From Euonymus europaeus (Eukaryota > Streptophyta > Magnoliopsida > Celastrales > Celastraceae), in NCBI GenBank assembly GCA_963580455.1, contig OY756967.1, forward strand, positions 14,716,501 through 14,780,500: DNA of 64,000 nt, in the 5' to 3' direction. The notes beneath the pieces are model-generated. The model was not told the DNA's origin, did not search any database, and saw only the letters and a program-made list of their open reading frames with translations. A program made the position numbers and the translations under genes. Numbering within the stretch: the stretch's first letter is position 1; every line of letters starts with the position of its first letter. Shown piece after piece: positions 34,765 through 47,560 of the stretch.

Positions 34765-35630
34765 ATCCCCCACATTGAATGGAAACAGACGACAATTCTG
34801 ACACGAGGATTTTTCTGAGATTGAAAACTTGTCTGAGAGTGCAGTAGGACCAACACTGCATCAAGATGGGTAGCTTTTGGCTTTGAACCTTCCCTAGTGA
34901 AAGTCTATCGAACTTACTTAACTAGTCAGTGGACTGACGGCTTGAACTGCCAGTTGGTTATGTAAGCCCAGACAATAAACCTCACACAGCAATGATCCAA
35001 TTCATAGTTGGTTCTCTGTTGTGTTCATTGTTTCAGCCACGAACGTCTTGGGTTTAGTGAGTGCTTTAGAAAATATCGTCTTTTAAACATTTTCATAGAG
35101 TCGGCCTTGCTCTTCACTCACATAGGTGATATTCTATGAAGAGTATTCCCTAATACTCCACTTGTATGTTACAAGATATAAGAATCATTAAAAGCATAGC
35201 TTAACCTTAACACGCTTCTTAGCAGTTCTTGGGGCATCCAAGGAATGGGATAGAGTGAAACTCCATACTGCTCATACATAAGTTATTCTCAACTTATGTT
35301 TTCCTATGGAACCTAGTCCATGGTATCTCCAATTGCTAGGTTAGGTTTTCATCGAGATAACTCATTGAGTTAAGGCTTTTGGGGTAATTCCCCTCGATGC
35401 ACAGTCTGTCACCTCTCCACTTAAACCTTTTGTAAACGGATCAGCTAGGTTTTCTTTAGACTTTACAAAATCTAAAGAAATTATTCCAATAGAGAGTAAC
35501 TGTCTTACAATATTATGTCTACGATGAATGTGTCTAGACTTACCATTATACGTCAAATTTTGTGCTCTAGAAATTGCAGCTTGATTATCACAATGAATGA
35601 AAATTGTAGGCACAGGCTTTGGCTATATTG
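34765..35630 (-). pseudogene. Second Tork-like internal end: PPT, 3' region and RNase H
   Basis: The complement of the purine tract AATGTGGGGGATTG is at 34763-34776. The next 360 bp match 12199-12565, and 35127-35560 match 29182-29612 without the SIRE insertion. The frame at 35362-35613 encodes the RNase H C-terminus (PTIFIHCDNQAAISRAQNL, KENLADPFTKGL). It breaks off near 35630 where Ogre gag begins. Confidence 0.82.
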
Positions 35631-36453
35631 GAATGTCCTCCAAGAAGTGATGTAGTCACTATGCTTCTTCACCGACTTTTTGATGCCGTCAAAGCCCAAC
35701 CACCCCGATTCGAGCATGTTTTCCTCTATTCTCTTTAAGCGTAGACAATTCTCAATTGAGTGTCTCGGTGTATCTGCATCGTATGCACATATCACCTCAA
35801 ATCGTACCACCGTGGGTAAAGGGGGGTTAAGAGTTTTTCTCGGGATAGGTGCAATTGCAGATTGAGCAAATAACTTGTCATAACAGTGTGCATAAGTTAT
35901 GGGTATGGTAGTGAAATACTCCGATTGCTTCTGTGGTCTGTGATTGTTCTAGTAATTCAGTAGGGGTAGTTGGTAGTTTTGGGAGCGAGGGTGATTATAT
36001 GGGCTAGTCGGCCTATATGTATTATTCTGAGGCTGATAGTCAGCAGTGTGATGATTATTGGTGGTGTTGTAGCCATATTGAATGATGTGCACCTCATTCT
36101 CATTCTTTTTCATTTTCCCTCCTCCTTTGTGAGATTCAGATTTCCCAAAGGTGGGAATAGTGATATTTATATTCCCCTTTTGCATACATCTATCAATCCG
36201 TTCTCTTGCTTTGATCATCTCTCCAAGATCAACGTGCCCACCTCCTGCAATCTTCGAAGTATATGGCTCCAAAATAGCACTATAAAAGCATTTATCAAAT
36301 CATCCTTGGCGGGAGGGGGGGTTTAATTTGAGATACTAAATCCCTCCATCGATGTGCCTAGTCTCAAAAAATTTCTCCTTTCATCATAGTAGTGCTTTTA
36401 AGGTCATAAATAGTGGGGATTTTCTCCACATTGTGTCTCTACTTCTTCAAGAA
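35631..36453 (-). pseudogene. gag: Ogre/Tat gag, C-terminal half
   Basis: The frame at 35949-36272 reads MEPYTSKIAGGGHVDLGEMI and KARERIDRCMQKGNI, the Gag segment that follows the core. The next part, ITYAHCYDKLFAQS, IPRKTLNPPLPTVVRFEV and CAYDADTPRHSIENC, is the Cys/His C-terminal motif typical of Ogre/Tat. Stops and frameshifts are frequent. The solo LTR at 36459 interrupts the gene. Confidence 0.82.
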
Positions 36454-36458
36454 CAAGT

Positions 36459-38283
36459 TGTAACGCCTCAACCCATGACACTAAATTCTGTGGGTCCACA
36501 AGCCAGAACGCTACTCATATAAACTTTAACTTTTACCACATTTACTGAAGTATGTAATTTATACCACCTCAAGCTGAACAACAAGCTACTTAAACATCAA
36601 TAAGTCTCTCATATAATAATAATATTATTACTGGGTCGTCCAAATTACACAAATAACTTAAGAACTGTGTCACCCTTTAATCATGTTACCTGAACACAAA
36701 ATCCAATAACTTAAATTAAGTACAACCCTACTTCTATCACATGAGCATCATCACCATGGATTCGCAGCAACACCATCAACTTCTAAGTTAGCACAATCAT
36801 ATCAGAGATCATAACCTGCATCACGAAACATAGTGAGTCGAGGCTCAACAAGTAATATATATGCATAAATGCACGTGAACCATTTCTTTAAAGAGCAGTC
36901 AACCATTTAAATTTTTTTCAGTACTTGGGCCCTAATCTAGATACACTGCTACAGAGCAACTGGTCGAGATTTTCCTTTAATTAAGTGTTCCACCAATGAA
37001 GACTTTTCAGTCAATAAAACCTTTTCATTTTCCAATCAACATAACCTCAGCATATACCCCCTTCGAAGCAGTAGTACCTGGTCTGTAAAAACATTCTATC
37101 ATTTAAGTGCAGGTCGTGTATGCCATGATATGTCATGCTTCATGTAGAGCAAACAGTAAACAAAAATTTATAATTTCACCTCACATTTCATTCAAAAATA
37201 GCATAAACAAACATTCATCACAGTATTCCATAATACAGTTTCATCATCATATGGAACATCACAATTCATAGACAGTCAATCAATGTAGTCCACAACACAT
37301 TTTATACAGTTATAACATAAAAAAACATTTATCACAGTGTTCCCTAATACAGTTGGATATTACTTACAGCTATGCGTTTTCCCTAATCTTGATAGTTTTC
37401 ATTTCTAGTACTTGTTCCTGAAAATCACAATAATTCACTAGCCATTAGCATTAATTTAATAAATTATATATATATATACCCATTATTATTTTAAATAAAT
37501 TTCAGGTTGGATTCGGGTCAACTGGACCCGGACCAACACCATCTCGCCCAACCGGGTCAACTTGACCTGGTTGTCCTCACCATTAACGTGGGTCAAGAAG
37601 ACCCGTGATATCCATACTGAGTCGCCGTCGATGAGGAGCATGGTGGATCTCACCTTCTACACGAGGTGGTAGCTGACAACACGACGAACTCAGCATCAAA
37701 ATCATCCCTTTGATCGGTGGTCAAAATCTTGAGAAATTCGGTGTCAAAGTTCACGGCCCGTGGTCTTCTTCTCCTCTGTTGGCGACGACAGTCAACTCCT
37801 CCTGATCCGAAAGTGGCATTATTGAGTTTGTCATCCTCCGTTCGTCCTTCCCGTGCCAAGAAATCCTTCGTACATATTTGTCTCCTTTATCACGCTGTTC
37901 CGTCGCCGCTGTCTCATTCACGGGCTTCTTTCCTTATTAGGGTTTGTCCCCTCAGTTTGTGTGCTTCATATTATTTTATCCCTTATTTCATTAGTTGTTC
38001 TTTTATAGTTTTGTCCCTGCCCTTATACTAATATTACTTGAAACCTATCTAATTTTACAATACTGCCCTTACTTTATTGATTAAATCTTTCACTACTAAA
38101 ATTTATATTAATTATGTTTTAACCATAATTCCATCTCTTCTCGCACCTATAATTTTTATTTCTCCTAAAGAATTTTTTAAAAATGTTATGATCCAATTCA
38201 GGTCATATATGACGTCACCTATCTAACACCTAACATCACCTTTCTTACCACAACAGGTTATCCAAAAGGTTTGGGATCTTACA
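36459..38283 (-). mobile_element. Solo LTR of a gypsy-type element (1825 bp)
   Basis: It begins TGTAACGCCTCAACCC, ends GGGATCTTACA, and is flanked by CAAGT (36454-36458 and 38284-38288). Joining the flanks restores the Ogre gag sequence. There is no internal gag or pol and no repeat of its own ends, so a solo LTR left by LTR-LTR recombination is the simplest reading. Its TGTAACGCC start resembles the plus-sense start of both gypsy LTR families here, whose coding is on the minus strand, so minus orientation is inferred. Confidence 0.8.
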
Positions 38284-38288
38284 CAAGT

Positions 38289-38890
38289 CCTCCCAAGATT
38301 CTACTGATACTGGTCCGGGCTTTTAAACCAGCGTGATGCACTTCCAATTAAGCTCTCCTGAAAGAAATGCATGAGGATTTTCTCATCATGTACATATGGC
38401 TGCATTCTCATGTAGTACATGGTCAGATGGTCTAATGGGACCCCGCCGCCATGAAGAGCAAGAAAGTTGGGACGTTAAAGTTCGGTGGGATAACCAAATC
38501 CCATACTAAACAAAACTTCTAGGGCTTTAGGGATCCTGCGGGCCCAAACCCGTCCATTGTATTCATCCATTTCTCTATCTTTTTGTACTATTTAACAGTG
38601 AGACCTTTCTCCCCCTCGTTTGCTTTAGTTGTGGGTGTCTGACTTGCTTTTGGTTGGGAATCAGGTGGTACTACCCCAACACCTGTTACTAGCACATTAC
38701 CTGGTAGGCTCGGCACCTTGATGTCCAATAAGGTACGTATGTGATCTTCTTCCTATGATAAACTTCCCACCATAATGTTTCTTTTTACAAATAATAATAT
38801 CTGACCCATTAGTGCAGCCAATTGCTCCCTAAAATCAACAATTTCTTGGGTCTACTTCTAGATGATTTCCTTCTGCTGATCATTCTCCAT
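38289..38890 (-). pseudogene. gag: Ogre/Tat gag, N-terminal half
   Basis: The ATG at 38890 starts MENDQQKEII; the frame then has stops. TQEIVDFREQLAALMGQIL and the core HLTMYYMRMQPYVHDEKILM followed by HFFQESL (about 38340-38430) correspond to the conserved Ogre Gag core, here across three frames. The segment continues across the solo LTR to 36453. Confidence 0.78.
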
Positions 38891-38959
38891 GGTTCTAGGA
38901 ATTTGCTACTTTAATCTTGTGACATAAGGATGACGAGGCTGAGATTAAGGATCTATAGT

Positions 38960-40690
38960 GATATGTTCAACCTCTGCAAAATTGTGATGGGTTAATTTAT
39001 TGTTTATTATTATTTATCATGTATGCTAGTATTTATGTGAATCCTAAGTAGCCGTTGCAAGTTGAAGAAGATAATAAGAACCAAAACATTATTTTATTAA
39101 ACAAGATAGTACATATACATGATAGCATTCATAAATAGGAACCTAATCTTGATTAAAGAATCCGCCATATTGGAGTCCCCCAATTATCTCTAAATCCCCG
39201 CGAAGACTGTTTAGGAATTGCAAGACTTTCTTGAATTCTGGATCTTGAAGTGTTCATTTTTGGCTCGGATTTACAACTTCTTCTTCCAATGAAATAGCCC
39301 ACTCTAATAACTTCATCACTTGGCACATTTCCATCCCGATATGCCGCTCAAGAGTAGCATGTGCTTCACGATTTTCTATGACTCCTCGAAGAAGCATCTC
39401 ATTTTGATTCGTTAATTGGTTTATCTCAATCTGAATTTGGTGGTGCAGAGCCTAAAACATTATTCTCAACCTCTCAACTACTTCAAAACTCTTGTTCATG
39501 GATGTTTCCATCATAGCATTTGCTCGCTCAAGGTTATGACATTGTGCTTTCCACGCCTTAATCTCATCCAAGGTGTGAGACATGCCTTCTTTCATCTTCT
39601 GGAGTTATGATTGTAGTTGCTGGTTGTCTTGTTCCAATAATCTTATTTCTCTATCTTCTTTCCCACTTAACCTGGCTTTGGACAACTTCTTTTTGTAGCC
39701 ACTGGCCTCTTGTGCCATTTTTTGCAATGCTTCTTCAAGCGCTTTGATTTTCTTTGCTACGACATCTTTATCCTTCCCCAGGTTGGGTTGCTTTCAGTAT
39801 TGATGAGAGCTTTGAGGTGCATGCCAATTTCTTCCATTGTGTTTGGTGTTTCTTCCATTTGGGTGCTTTCTTCCGCGATGGTTTTCCCTCTTCCTTCATG
39901 CCATTTGAAGTATGTCAAAGTTCCGTCAAACGTGCATTTCCCTCTCATTGTGGTTTTGAGACTCTTCCGTGCTTTGAGTATTTTCCTTACTTTCTATATA
40001 CTCAGCCTAGGATCTCCCTCATCATCGTAAGAGAATTCCAGGTCTAATAGCCCATGTGTAGCTGGAATACACATATTGGAGGCTATATGGCGAAACACTA
40101 GGGCTGGTGCATGGCTGACTGCTCCCTATGGGCCAAAAGGAGGAACCCACGAAAATTCTTCATATATGTATAAGAACTCGCTTGGAAAAAACCAAAGTGC
40201 TCTCCCCTCGATATTGTAGATGTCTAGTATATGCAGAAACTCTTCTCACTTTTCAATACTCAGATACCCTTGTTCCCACTTTGCTTTAATAAATTCTGCT
40301 ATAGGCCATCTCTAAGGTCGAGTGTGATCTTTGAAGTCAATTCTGGGAAAATTCACCTTCTTGTAATACTGGAGATGACTGACCATCTAAATTCTAAGCT
40401 ATGCTGAACACCCAATGAATCTTGCCTTCTTTTTGAGGCGGCAAAAATTGAGGGAACAGACTGTTTCACATATGATGGTAGGGATCGGATTTACTTCGTC
40501 ATTTATCTGATTGAAAAGCTTGATTACTCTCCCTTCCACATATTCTCGGGTGCAAGAAAACAATACAACTCCATATATAGCTAACGCCAGAGCTGACTGC
40601 CCTAATGCGGTTCTTCACTTTTCCTCCACGTACTTTGCCAATTCAGAAATATTATCAACTCAAATTGCAACGTTAGTGCCTAGGTGAATT
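38960..40690 (-). pseudogene. ORF1: Ogre ORF1, degenerate
   Basis: Ogre-type elements carry an extra ORF upstream of gag. The minus strand here encodes ALGQSALALAIYGVVLFSCT, PIPTIICETVCSLNFCR, KARFIGCSA, LWFFPSEFLYIYEEFSWVPP and PALVFRHIASNMCIPATHG. This is the plant-mobile-domain-like region (DUF7745 type, from memory) found in Ogre/Tat ORF1. A long coiled coil follows (about 39400-39780: IKALEEALQKMAQEASGYKK, LLEQDNQQLQS). Many stops show it is dead. The function of ORF1 is not established. Confidence 0.72.
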
Positions 40691-41189
40691 CATGAATGTC
40701 ATGAGAAAAATCAAAAATATTATATGAGACACAAGTATAAACATTGAAACAAACAAATCACATAAGAATGTCAACAATGAATGAATAACATATTATATAG
40801 GAAATGGCATGTAGCATACTTACTTTCTGAAGGTTTCGGATCTAGGGTATACATGGTGTATGGGTAGGCTTATCCAACTAACTAGCGAGGCCTTGGATCA
40901 GGTTGCCTTTAAATCTCAACTATTGAGACAAAGGCTCCTCCCTTGACTTTCAAGGGAGGTCAATCTGTGAAGATTTTCACTACCCATGCGAAAATGGAGT
41001 CTCACGAGAATAGCAATAAACCTTCTTAAATTGCCTAGGGTAGTGCCTGGCAGGTAGGCACGTGCGAGTGTTACTGTATTAAAAAATAAAACAACCTTCA
41101 CCTGTAAAGGAACTAATCAAGCATGCAAAAGTAAAAGCAGCCAATTAAATAAATTTTTTAGCTTGACCCTATTAGGTTTAGACACACCT
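40691..41189 (-). other. Ogre/Tat 5' leader
   Basis: Lies between the primer-binding site and ORF1. No gene is recognised; a 61-codon open frame at 40916-41101 has no known motif and is probably chance. Confidence 0.5.
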
Positions 41190-41211
41190 GATCCCCAGTG
41201 AAGCAGCCAGC
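41190..41211 (-). other. Primer-binding site of the Ogre/Tat element
   Basis: On the minus strand TGGCTGCTTCACTGGGGAT follows the LTR end (GACTGTTGCTTCA). It resembles the TGGCGACTC...CTGGGGAT type site of Ogre/Tat elements, with several mismatches. Confidence 0.65.
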
Positions 41212-42974
41212 TGAAGCAACAGTCTTGAAAAAATGAGAAAGCCGCCACCAATTGAATTGAAGAGCGATTGGACACTTGAAAAGCCTGCGAATCGAAAATA
41301 GGGGGTACGGAGATTGATTGAGCGTGGGGAAGGTATTAGGCACCCCACAACTCTTGTTTAAAATAGTTACTGAATTTTTAAACAATTGGCTAACTTCTAA
41401 AAACTCATTGTTTGCAAGATTGGGTCATTTTGAAAGAATAATGATTTGATTTTTGGATCATACCAACTTATGGCATGGAAAAGATTGGATTTTTGAAAAC
41501 ACCAACTTATGATGTTGTATTTAAAACTGTGCCAACTTATTGCACCAAAAAGAATTAGACTTTGAAACAACAACTTATAGTGTTGTATTTAAATTTGATG
41601 ATCCGTTTGGAATTAAAATCGGGTTGGATTTGGAATTCCAACTTATGGAAGTAGAATGAATGAATTCGATTTGAAAGGGATTTAAGAATACTAACTTATG
41701 GTACTTAAATACAAATTTGAGTTTCAAATACCAACTTATGGTATTTTTAATTTGAAAAACCATCAACTTTTGGTAGTGAATTATTTTGTATTTGTTAAGA
41801 GTGGGACAGCTTAAATCAATTATCATTGCGTTGCATTATTTTCATATAATAGCAATAAAATAAAATTGTAAATATACATCCTAAATATTTATCATCTACA
41901 AACCCTAAATATCTATATGCCTCTAGCACACAGGAATAATCATGAATGCAATTTGCACTATTTACCTCCACCATGTACCAGGGTTACATGGCCCTGGGCC
42001 AAAATACCTAGTAATCTAAGCCTCTAACCTAAAAGTCTAATATATATTTTACAATCAACCTACATACCCAAAACCTAATTTACAATGCCCAAATATGAGT
42101 AAAAACTAAACCCAAATCTTATATACAAAAGCCCGATATTAAATTTAGATTAAACCCAAATCTTGTATACAAAGTCACAAATATTTCAAAGCCTAAGAAT
42201 CATGTACAAAAAGCCCAAACTACATACGAAAATACAAAATCCAAGTGGAGTGGCCAAATGATTAAAATTTAAAGATAAAAGCCCAATCTTTTGCTATAAT
42301 GTTCGGCCCAACAACATAATATCCAGCGATCCAGCCAAAACCATTCCTCTAGCCCATGTTTTGTAGTAACTTATACTTGGCCCAATACCTCTTCCTTCTT
42401 TTACTGCCGGTATCTCCTTTTTCGCCTCTTATGGCCGAAAGTTTACAACTCCAATGGCAGTAATAGCAAAATACATTTATTCAATGATTTGCATAAAAAA
42501 CAAACAAGACATCCAGCAAAACATCAACAAACCGAAACCCAAAGAAGCTAATTTCAAGTTCAAGAAACCCATTCAATCGTGAACAAAAATTTACCTTGTA
42601 AAATTGAGCCTATTGGAACCCTAAAAAAAATCTAATAAGAAAAAAAAGGTTTGAAAGCTTTGGTGGTGATGGGATCGGGTACGAAGGAGATGGCGTTCGA
42701 TGATGATAATTGTGGCTTAGTGAAGCTAAGAGGACTGGGAAGAGATGGGGATGTAGTGATGGTGAAGAATTTGGATTCAATAGTAAGAGGGAAGTTGCGA
42801 GTTAGATGGGATTATGCTAAGGAGATGCACGGGAATTTGGGACAGAGCTGATCTAAGTGATGGATTTTGCGTTGTAGGTGAAGGTCCGGTGAAGTGGTTC
42901 GACTGATGAGGTGTGGCTGATAAATTTGGGCACTACAGTGATGCTGGTGTGAGGAGATGAGGGTGGGTGATGGT
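41212..42974 (-). repeat. Ogre/Tat 5' LTR, part next to the PBS
   Basis: Begins TGAAGCAACAGTC at 41212. From 41673 it matches 1-1300 of the window. It is split by the SIRE-like element at 42980 and continues at 54151. A series of imperfect repeats of the phrase CCAACTTATGG lies at 41460-41770. Confidence 0.85.
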
Positions 42975-42979
42975 CAAGC

Positions 42980-45449
42980 TGAAATCAATAGGCTAACACA
43001 ATAGAGGGATGAATTGTGTCTCCAAAATTAAATATTATCCCCAAATTCAAAATCACAATTTAAAAACTCACAAATGATCAAAATAGTGTCTAGAGTACAA
43101 ATCTGCCAACCAACCAAGTAAATAATATTTGACCTAGCACTTCAAGTTGGAATGCAACGGAATTTGGTATGCAATATCACAACACCTTAATGAATACTAT
43201 ATTAAAAATTCAGATCAAAATTCAAACTTTAGCTATATGAACATTGCACGGACAGATTGCTATTCCAAAAAATGAACTATCAAAAGTATACCTAGAATCC
43301 ACTAATCATAAGTTGTTCAACCACAAGCAATATCCCAACAAGCAATGGCAGCAAGCAACACCCTAATATCAATTTCTAATGAAAAAAAATCACTAATAAC
43401 ACAAAACAAGAAAGGAAATCAAAAATAGAGTGCACAAGGATATATAGTGGTTCAATCCTCACACCTACATCCACTACCTAAGCCCTCAAGCTTAGGATTT
43501 CCAAATCCACTAAAGGATATAAGTGATTTTGGAAGTTAACCACAAACTTAGGGTTTTCAAGCACACCCCAAACTTGTACACCACCAAGGTTTGAAGCTAA
43601 CCTTAAACTTTCACACACCTTTCAAAGGTAATGCCCTTAAAATGGACTTTTACAAGTGATTTGATTTTTGGTTCTCTCAAGATTAGCTCTAAGGTATTTG
43701 GATGGAAAACACTTAATCTCTCAATGAAAATCTCACGGGTAGGATATAAATTTGCCTCAAATTTGTGGCTTTCACTCAACCAAAGATTCACACAAAGTCT
43801 CATAATGATGAAAATAAGTTTAGGAGAAACTTTGTGGATAGTAGCTCAAGAATACTCAAAGAAATACTTTAATGATTTTGGCTTGAAAGTGTGTCTTGGC
43901 TTGAGGTTGATGAGCAGAAGATGATGACAGTAATCTCAGAAAATGATGATGAAAAGATCAAGGGAAGATCACTCAAAGATTGTAGATTCAAGAACAAAAA
44001 CTCTCAAGGTAATTTTTTGCACATAAGTTTTCCAAGTGTGGAATGAAGCATGACTTTCCTCTTCATTTGTCTCCATTGAATCTTGACCGCTCGATCTTGT
44101 TAATCTTCAATCTTAGCCCTCAATCATCTTATAATCTCTGCCCTTCATCTTTAAAAATGAAGTCAATCAACACCATTGAAAGATTAGCAGTTATTGACTT
44201 TTGGTCAACATTTGATTCAAATTTCAAATCTTGGCTCCAAGGTTTGTTTGAATCTTTTGTGCTTCTTGTTAAACTCTTTTTCATGCTTAGAAAGGCTTCA
44301 AAAATCAACCAAACAACCCTTGCAAGGCTCACATGAAATTCCTCCCAAAATACTTGAAATGAAGAACATAATAGTACATGGTGATGTGGACAATTCTCCT
44401 CCAAGTGTTTTGGCTCCAACCTTTTTCATTTGATTTCAAATGAATCCAAGGCTTCTCAAACTCTCTCCAAAGGCTCCTAAGACTTTCTAGAAGGATTATG
44501 ACCAAACCCCTACTCCAAATAAATCATCCAACATTAATTCAACTTAGTCTAACCCATGTAAGGTCAATTTGAGGAATTTAGGCTATTTTGGGTAAGAAAT
44601 AATTGCACCAATTTAAGTCTTCTTGACTCCAAATTTGGTCAACTTTTTCAATACATATATCTTAGACCCTTTCCTATAAACTCTTTCAATGTAGCTCACA
44701 TAGTGTCAATTGCTCCCAAATAGGGTTTCCTAGGGGATTTCGGGTTCTAGGGCATTTTAAGCCTAAACAATGAAACCTCAATGCTCCATGACCATTTAAT
44801 ATCTTTAATTAATTTTCCAAATAAGTGTATGATTTGTACCTACAAATAAATGAGTGATAGAACACTCCAATTTTGCTTGTAAGCTCAAAAAGCTTCAATG
44901 CTTGCACTTGGGTTAACCAATATGATATAAGCTCAATAAAATTCAAGTAAGCACATGATAAATCAATTTATCCTTAAGAGAATGTGCATAAAAAATTTCA
45001 CTTATAATTGAGATCGTTTGGTCATCAATTTGATCATGCAAATCTCAACTAGGCTAGTTTTACAATTGCACTAGTGAATTAATTTGAACTGACAAATTGA
45101 ACATGATAGACTTAAAATTGACCTGACAATATTTGACAATGAAAAATTCTAGAGTTTCTTAAAAATAATTTTCAAAACAAGAATCAAGTCAATCAAAGAT
45201 CATATGAATAAGTTACGCCATTCAACCAACGTGTGCAAAGTGTGATGTTTGGACAGTTTTTGTAATGCGAAAATGAACAAGTCCAAAATCATCAGCTTCA
45301 TATCAAATATGATCAAATATGGTTCCAAAGATATATAATGAAGCTTAAATTAGTAGATAAAATACATTTCATGATTTATCCATATTCATCCAAAGTTAAA
45401 CACAATCAAATAGTCTAATATGTAGTTTTACATCAAAACACAAATGTAA
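42980..45449 (-). repeat. 3' LTR of the minus SIRE-like element
   Basis: Matches 51678-54145 throughout and the LTRs of the plus copy in inverse. The first bases on the element strand (TGTTGGACCATATGTCC) are deleted here, so the LTR joins the purine tract at about 45449. Confidence 0.9.
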
Positions 45450-46063
45450 TAATCTCCCCCTTTTTGATGATTACAAAACTACATGATGTTAAAAAGGGCT
45501 ATTTGATACCAATTGAATTTGAATACCAAATGTCAAATTATATCTCCATTTTGAAATCAAATAAGATTTGAGATAATTTGTAATATTTTCAAAATCTTAT
45601 GATGCTCACCCTCACTTTAAGCTTCCTACTCTCCCTTAACATGGCGCAAGCTCACTCCCCCTTAAGTTGTGCAACTAATATGCACTTTTAATCAAATCAT
45701 ATGCACTTTTTCATCAATTATCTCTCCCCCTTTTTGTAAGAACTAACAAAGGTGAGGAATAGGGATAATGCAACATCAAAAACAATGAATGGTTTAACTC
45801 AATGAAGTACATCAACTAATGCTTCATAAGCCATGTAAAAACATTGAATGCATATCTTGAAAATCATTCAAAATACCAATTAAAGATCAAATATGTTTTC
45901 AAGCTCATATATGCTAGGAAGGAATACCAATGACATGGAAGCAATCATGGATCATCATTTAAACATGGAAACACATCAAACACATACACATGTGCATCTC
46001 ATTCAAATAAGTACATATAACCAATTAAGATGTATCACATGAAATCATGTAAAGGCCATGCAT
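45450..46063 (-). other. PPT and 3' untranslated region of the minus SIRE-like element
   Basis: CTCCCCCTTTTTGATG (from 45452) is the complement of the polypurine tract next to the LTR. Further pyrimidine tracts at about 45656 (CTCCCCCTTAAG) and 45722 (CTCTCCCCCTTTTTG) repeat the pattern. There is no gene. Confidence 0.78.
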
Positions 46064-47560
46064 TCAAGGTGCATCAATCAAGCCTAATCCATCTCTTAAT
46101 TTTATAAACCTATCCTTAGCTAATGGTTTTGTAAACAAATCTGCAATATTGTGTTCTCTTTCTACATGTTCAACCACAATGTTTCCTTTAGCTACATGAT
46201 CTCTTATAAAATGATGTCTAATCTCAATGTGTTTGGCCATTCCATGATGAACCGGATTCTTAGATAAATAGATTGCACTAATGTGGTCACATTGGATAAG
46301 TGTGTTATCAAATGACATATTAAAATCAATCAATTGTTGTTTAATCCATAGAATTTGTGCAACACAACTACCTATGGCCATGTATTCGGCTTTGGTTGTA
46401 CTTAGGGCAATACAAGTTTGTTTCTTTGAAAACTAAGATATAAGCATGTTCCCTAGGTATTGGCATGTACCACTTGTGTACTTTTCCTATCGATTTTACA
46501 ACTCCATAATCGGCATCACTAAAAGCATGCAAGTCAAATGAGAATTTTCTATCATACCATAACCCTAAGGTTGGTGTATCTTTCGAATATCTCAATATCC
46601 TCTTAACGACCGTTAAGTGTGATTCTTTAGGACTAGATTGATATCTAGCACACATACACACACTAAACATAATATCTGGCCTAGAAACGGTCAAATATAG
46701 TAAACTTCCAATCATAGACCTGTACATCTTTTGATCCACCTTTTTGCTTTTAAGGTCGGCTTCTAATTTAGATGTCACCCCCATTAGTGTAGAACATCTT
46801 TTAGATAAGTCTATACCAAACCTTTTAAGCAAGTCATAAGTGTATTTAGTTTGTTGATGTGAATGCCATGTGAGATTTGTTTAATTTGCAATCTTAGAAA
46901 ATATGTCAACTCACCCATCATAGACATTTCAAATTCACTTTTCATGCACATAGCAAATTTATCACACATTGACTCCAAAGTAGCACCAAATATAATGTCA
47001 TCCACATATATTTGCACAATCAACAAGTCATCACCTTTGCATTTCGTAAACAGTATTATTAATACTACCACAACAAAAGCCATCTTTTAGAAAGAATTTA
47101 CTAAGTCTCTTATACCGTGCCCTAGATGCTTGCTTTAAGCCATACAATGCATTGTCTAATTTATAAACATAATTAGGGTATTCTTTAGATTCAAAACCCA
47201 GAGGTTGTTTAACATACACTTCCTCATTTATCACACCATTCAAGAAGGCACTCTTAACATCCATTTGAAAAAGTTTAAAACCCCTATAGCATGCAAAAGC
47301 TAATAAAAGTCTAATGGCCTCCAACCTTGCAACCGGTGCAAAGGTTTCTTCGTAATCTATACCCTCTTCTTGAAAATAACCTTGAGCTACTAGCCTAGGC
47401 TTATTCGTAGTCACTTCACCATTCTCATTCATATTATTTCTAAACACACATTTGGTTCCAATAATGGTGTGGTCTCTAGGTTTTGGAACAAGTTTCCAAA
47501 CCTTGCTTCTTTCAAAATGTTCAAGTTCTTCTTACATAGCAAAAATCCAATCTTCATCAA
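46064..47560 (-). pseudogene. pol (RT-RH): SIRE-like RT and RNase H, frameshifted
   Basis: Four overlapping frames carry RT and RNase H: 47031-47447 ([35 protein letters not shown]), 46811-47083 (VQIYVDDIIFGA), 46368-46832 (YLTVSRPDIMFSVCMCARYQ) and 46064-46381 (MAIGSCVAQILWIKQQL, ending LIDAP). At least three frameshifts separate them, and the STTEAEYMA segment is damaged near 46400. It follows the same plan as 24741-26243. Confidence 0.9.

Larger units (their letters stand above)
9320..35630. mobile_element. Rearranged Tork-like Ty1-copia cluster inside the Ogre gag
   Basis: The cluster contains a minus fragment (9320-9868), a plus fragment with part of an LTR (9869-10715), and a minus element with 3' LTR (11076-12198), internal domains (12199-12565 and 29182-33165) and an LTR (33921-34764). 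A second minus internal end follows (34765-35630). Pol motifs (DTGAS protease, IDQTTTPYTPQQNGIAE integrase, CLYIDDILI RT) fit the Tork group. A SIRE-like element (12566-29176) sits inside. I see no clean target duplication at the outer edges, so the cluster probably arose by insertion followed by inversion and recombination. Confidence 0.75.

Noticed and set aside
37717..38031. 104-codon plus ORF inside the solo LTR
   Set aside because: It lies entirely in LTR sequence, is hydrophobic and Ser-rich, and has no recognisable motif.
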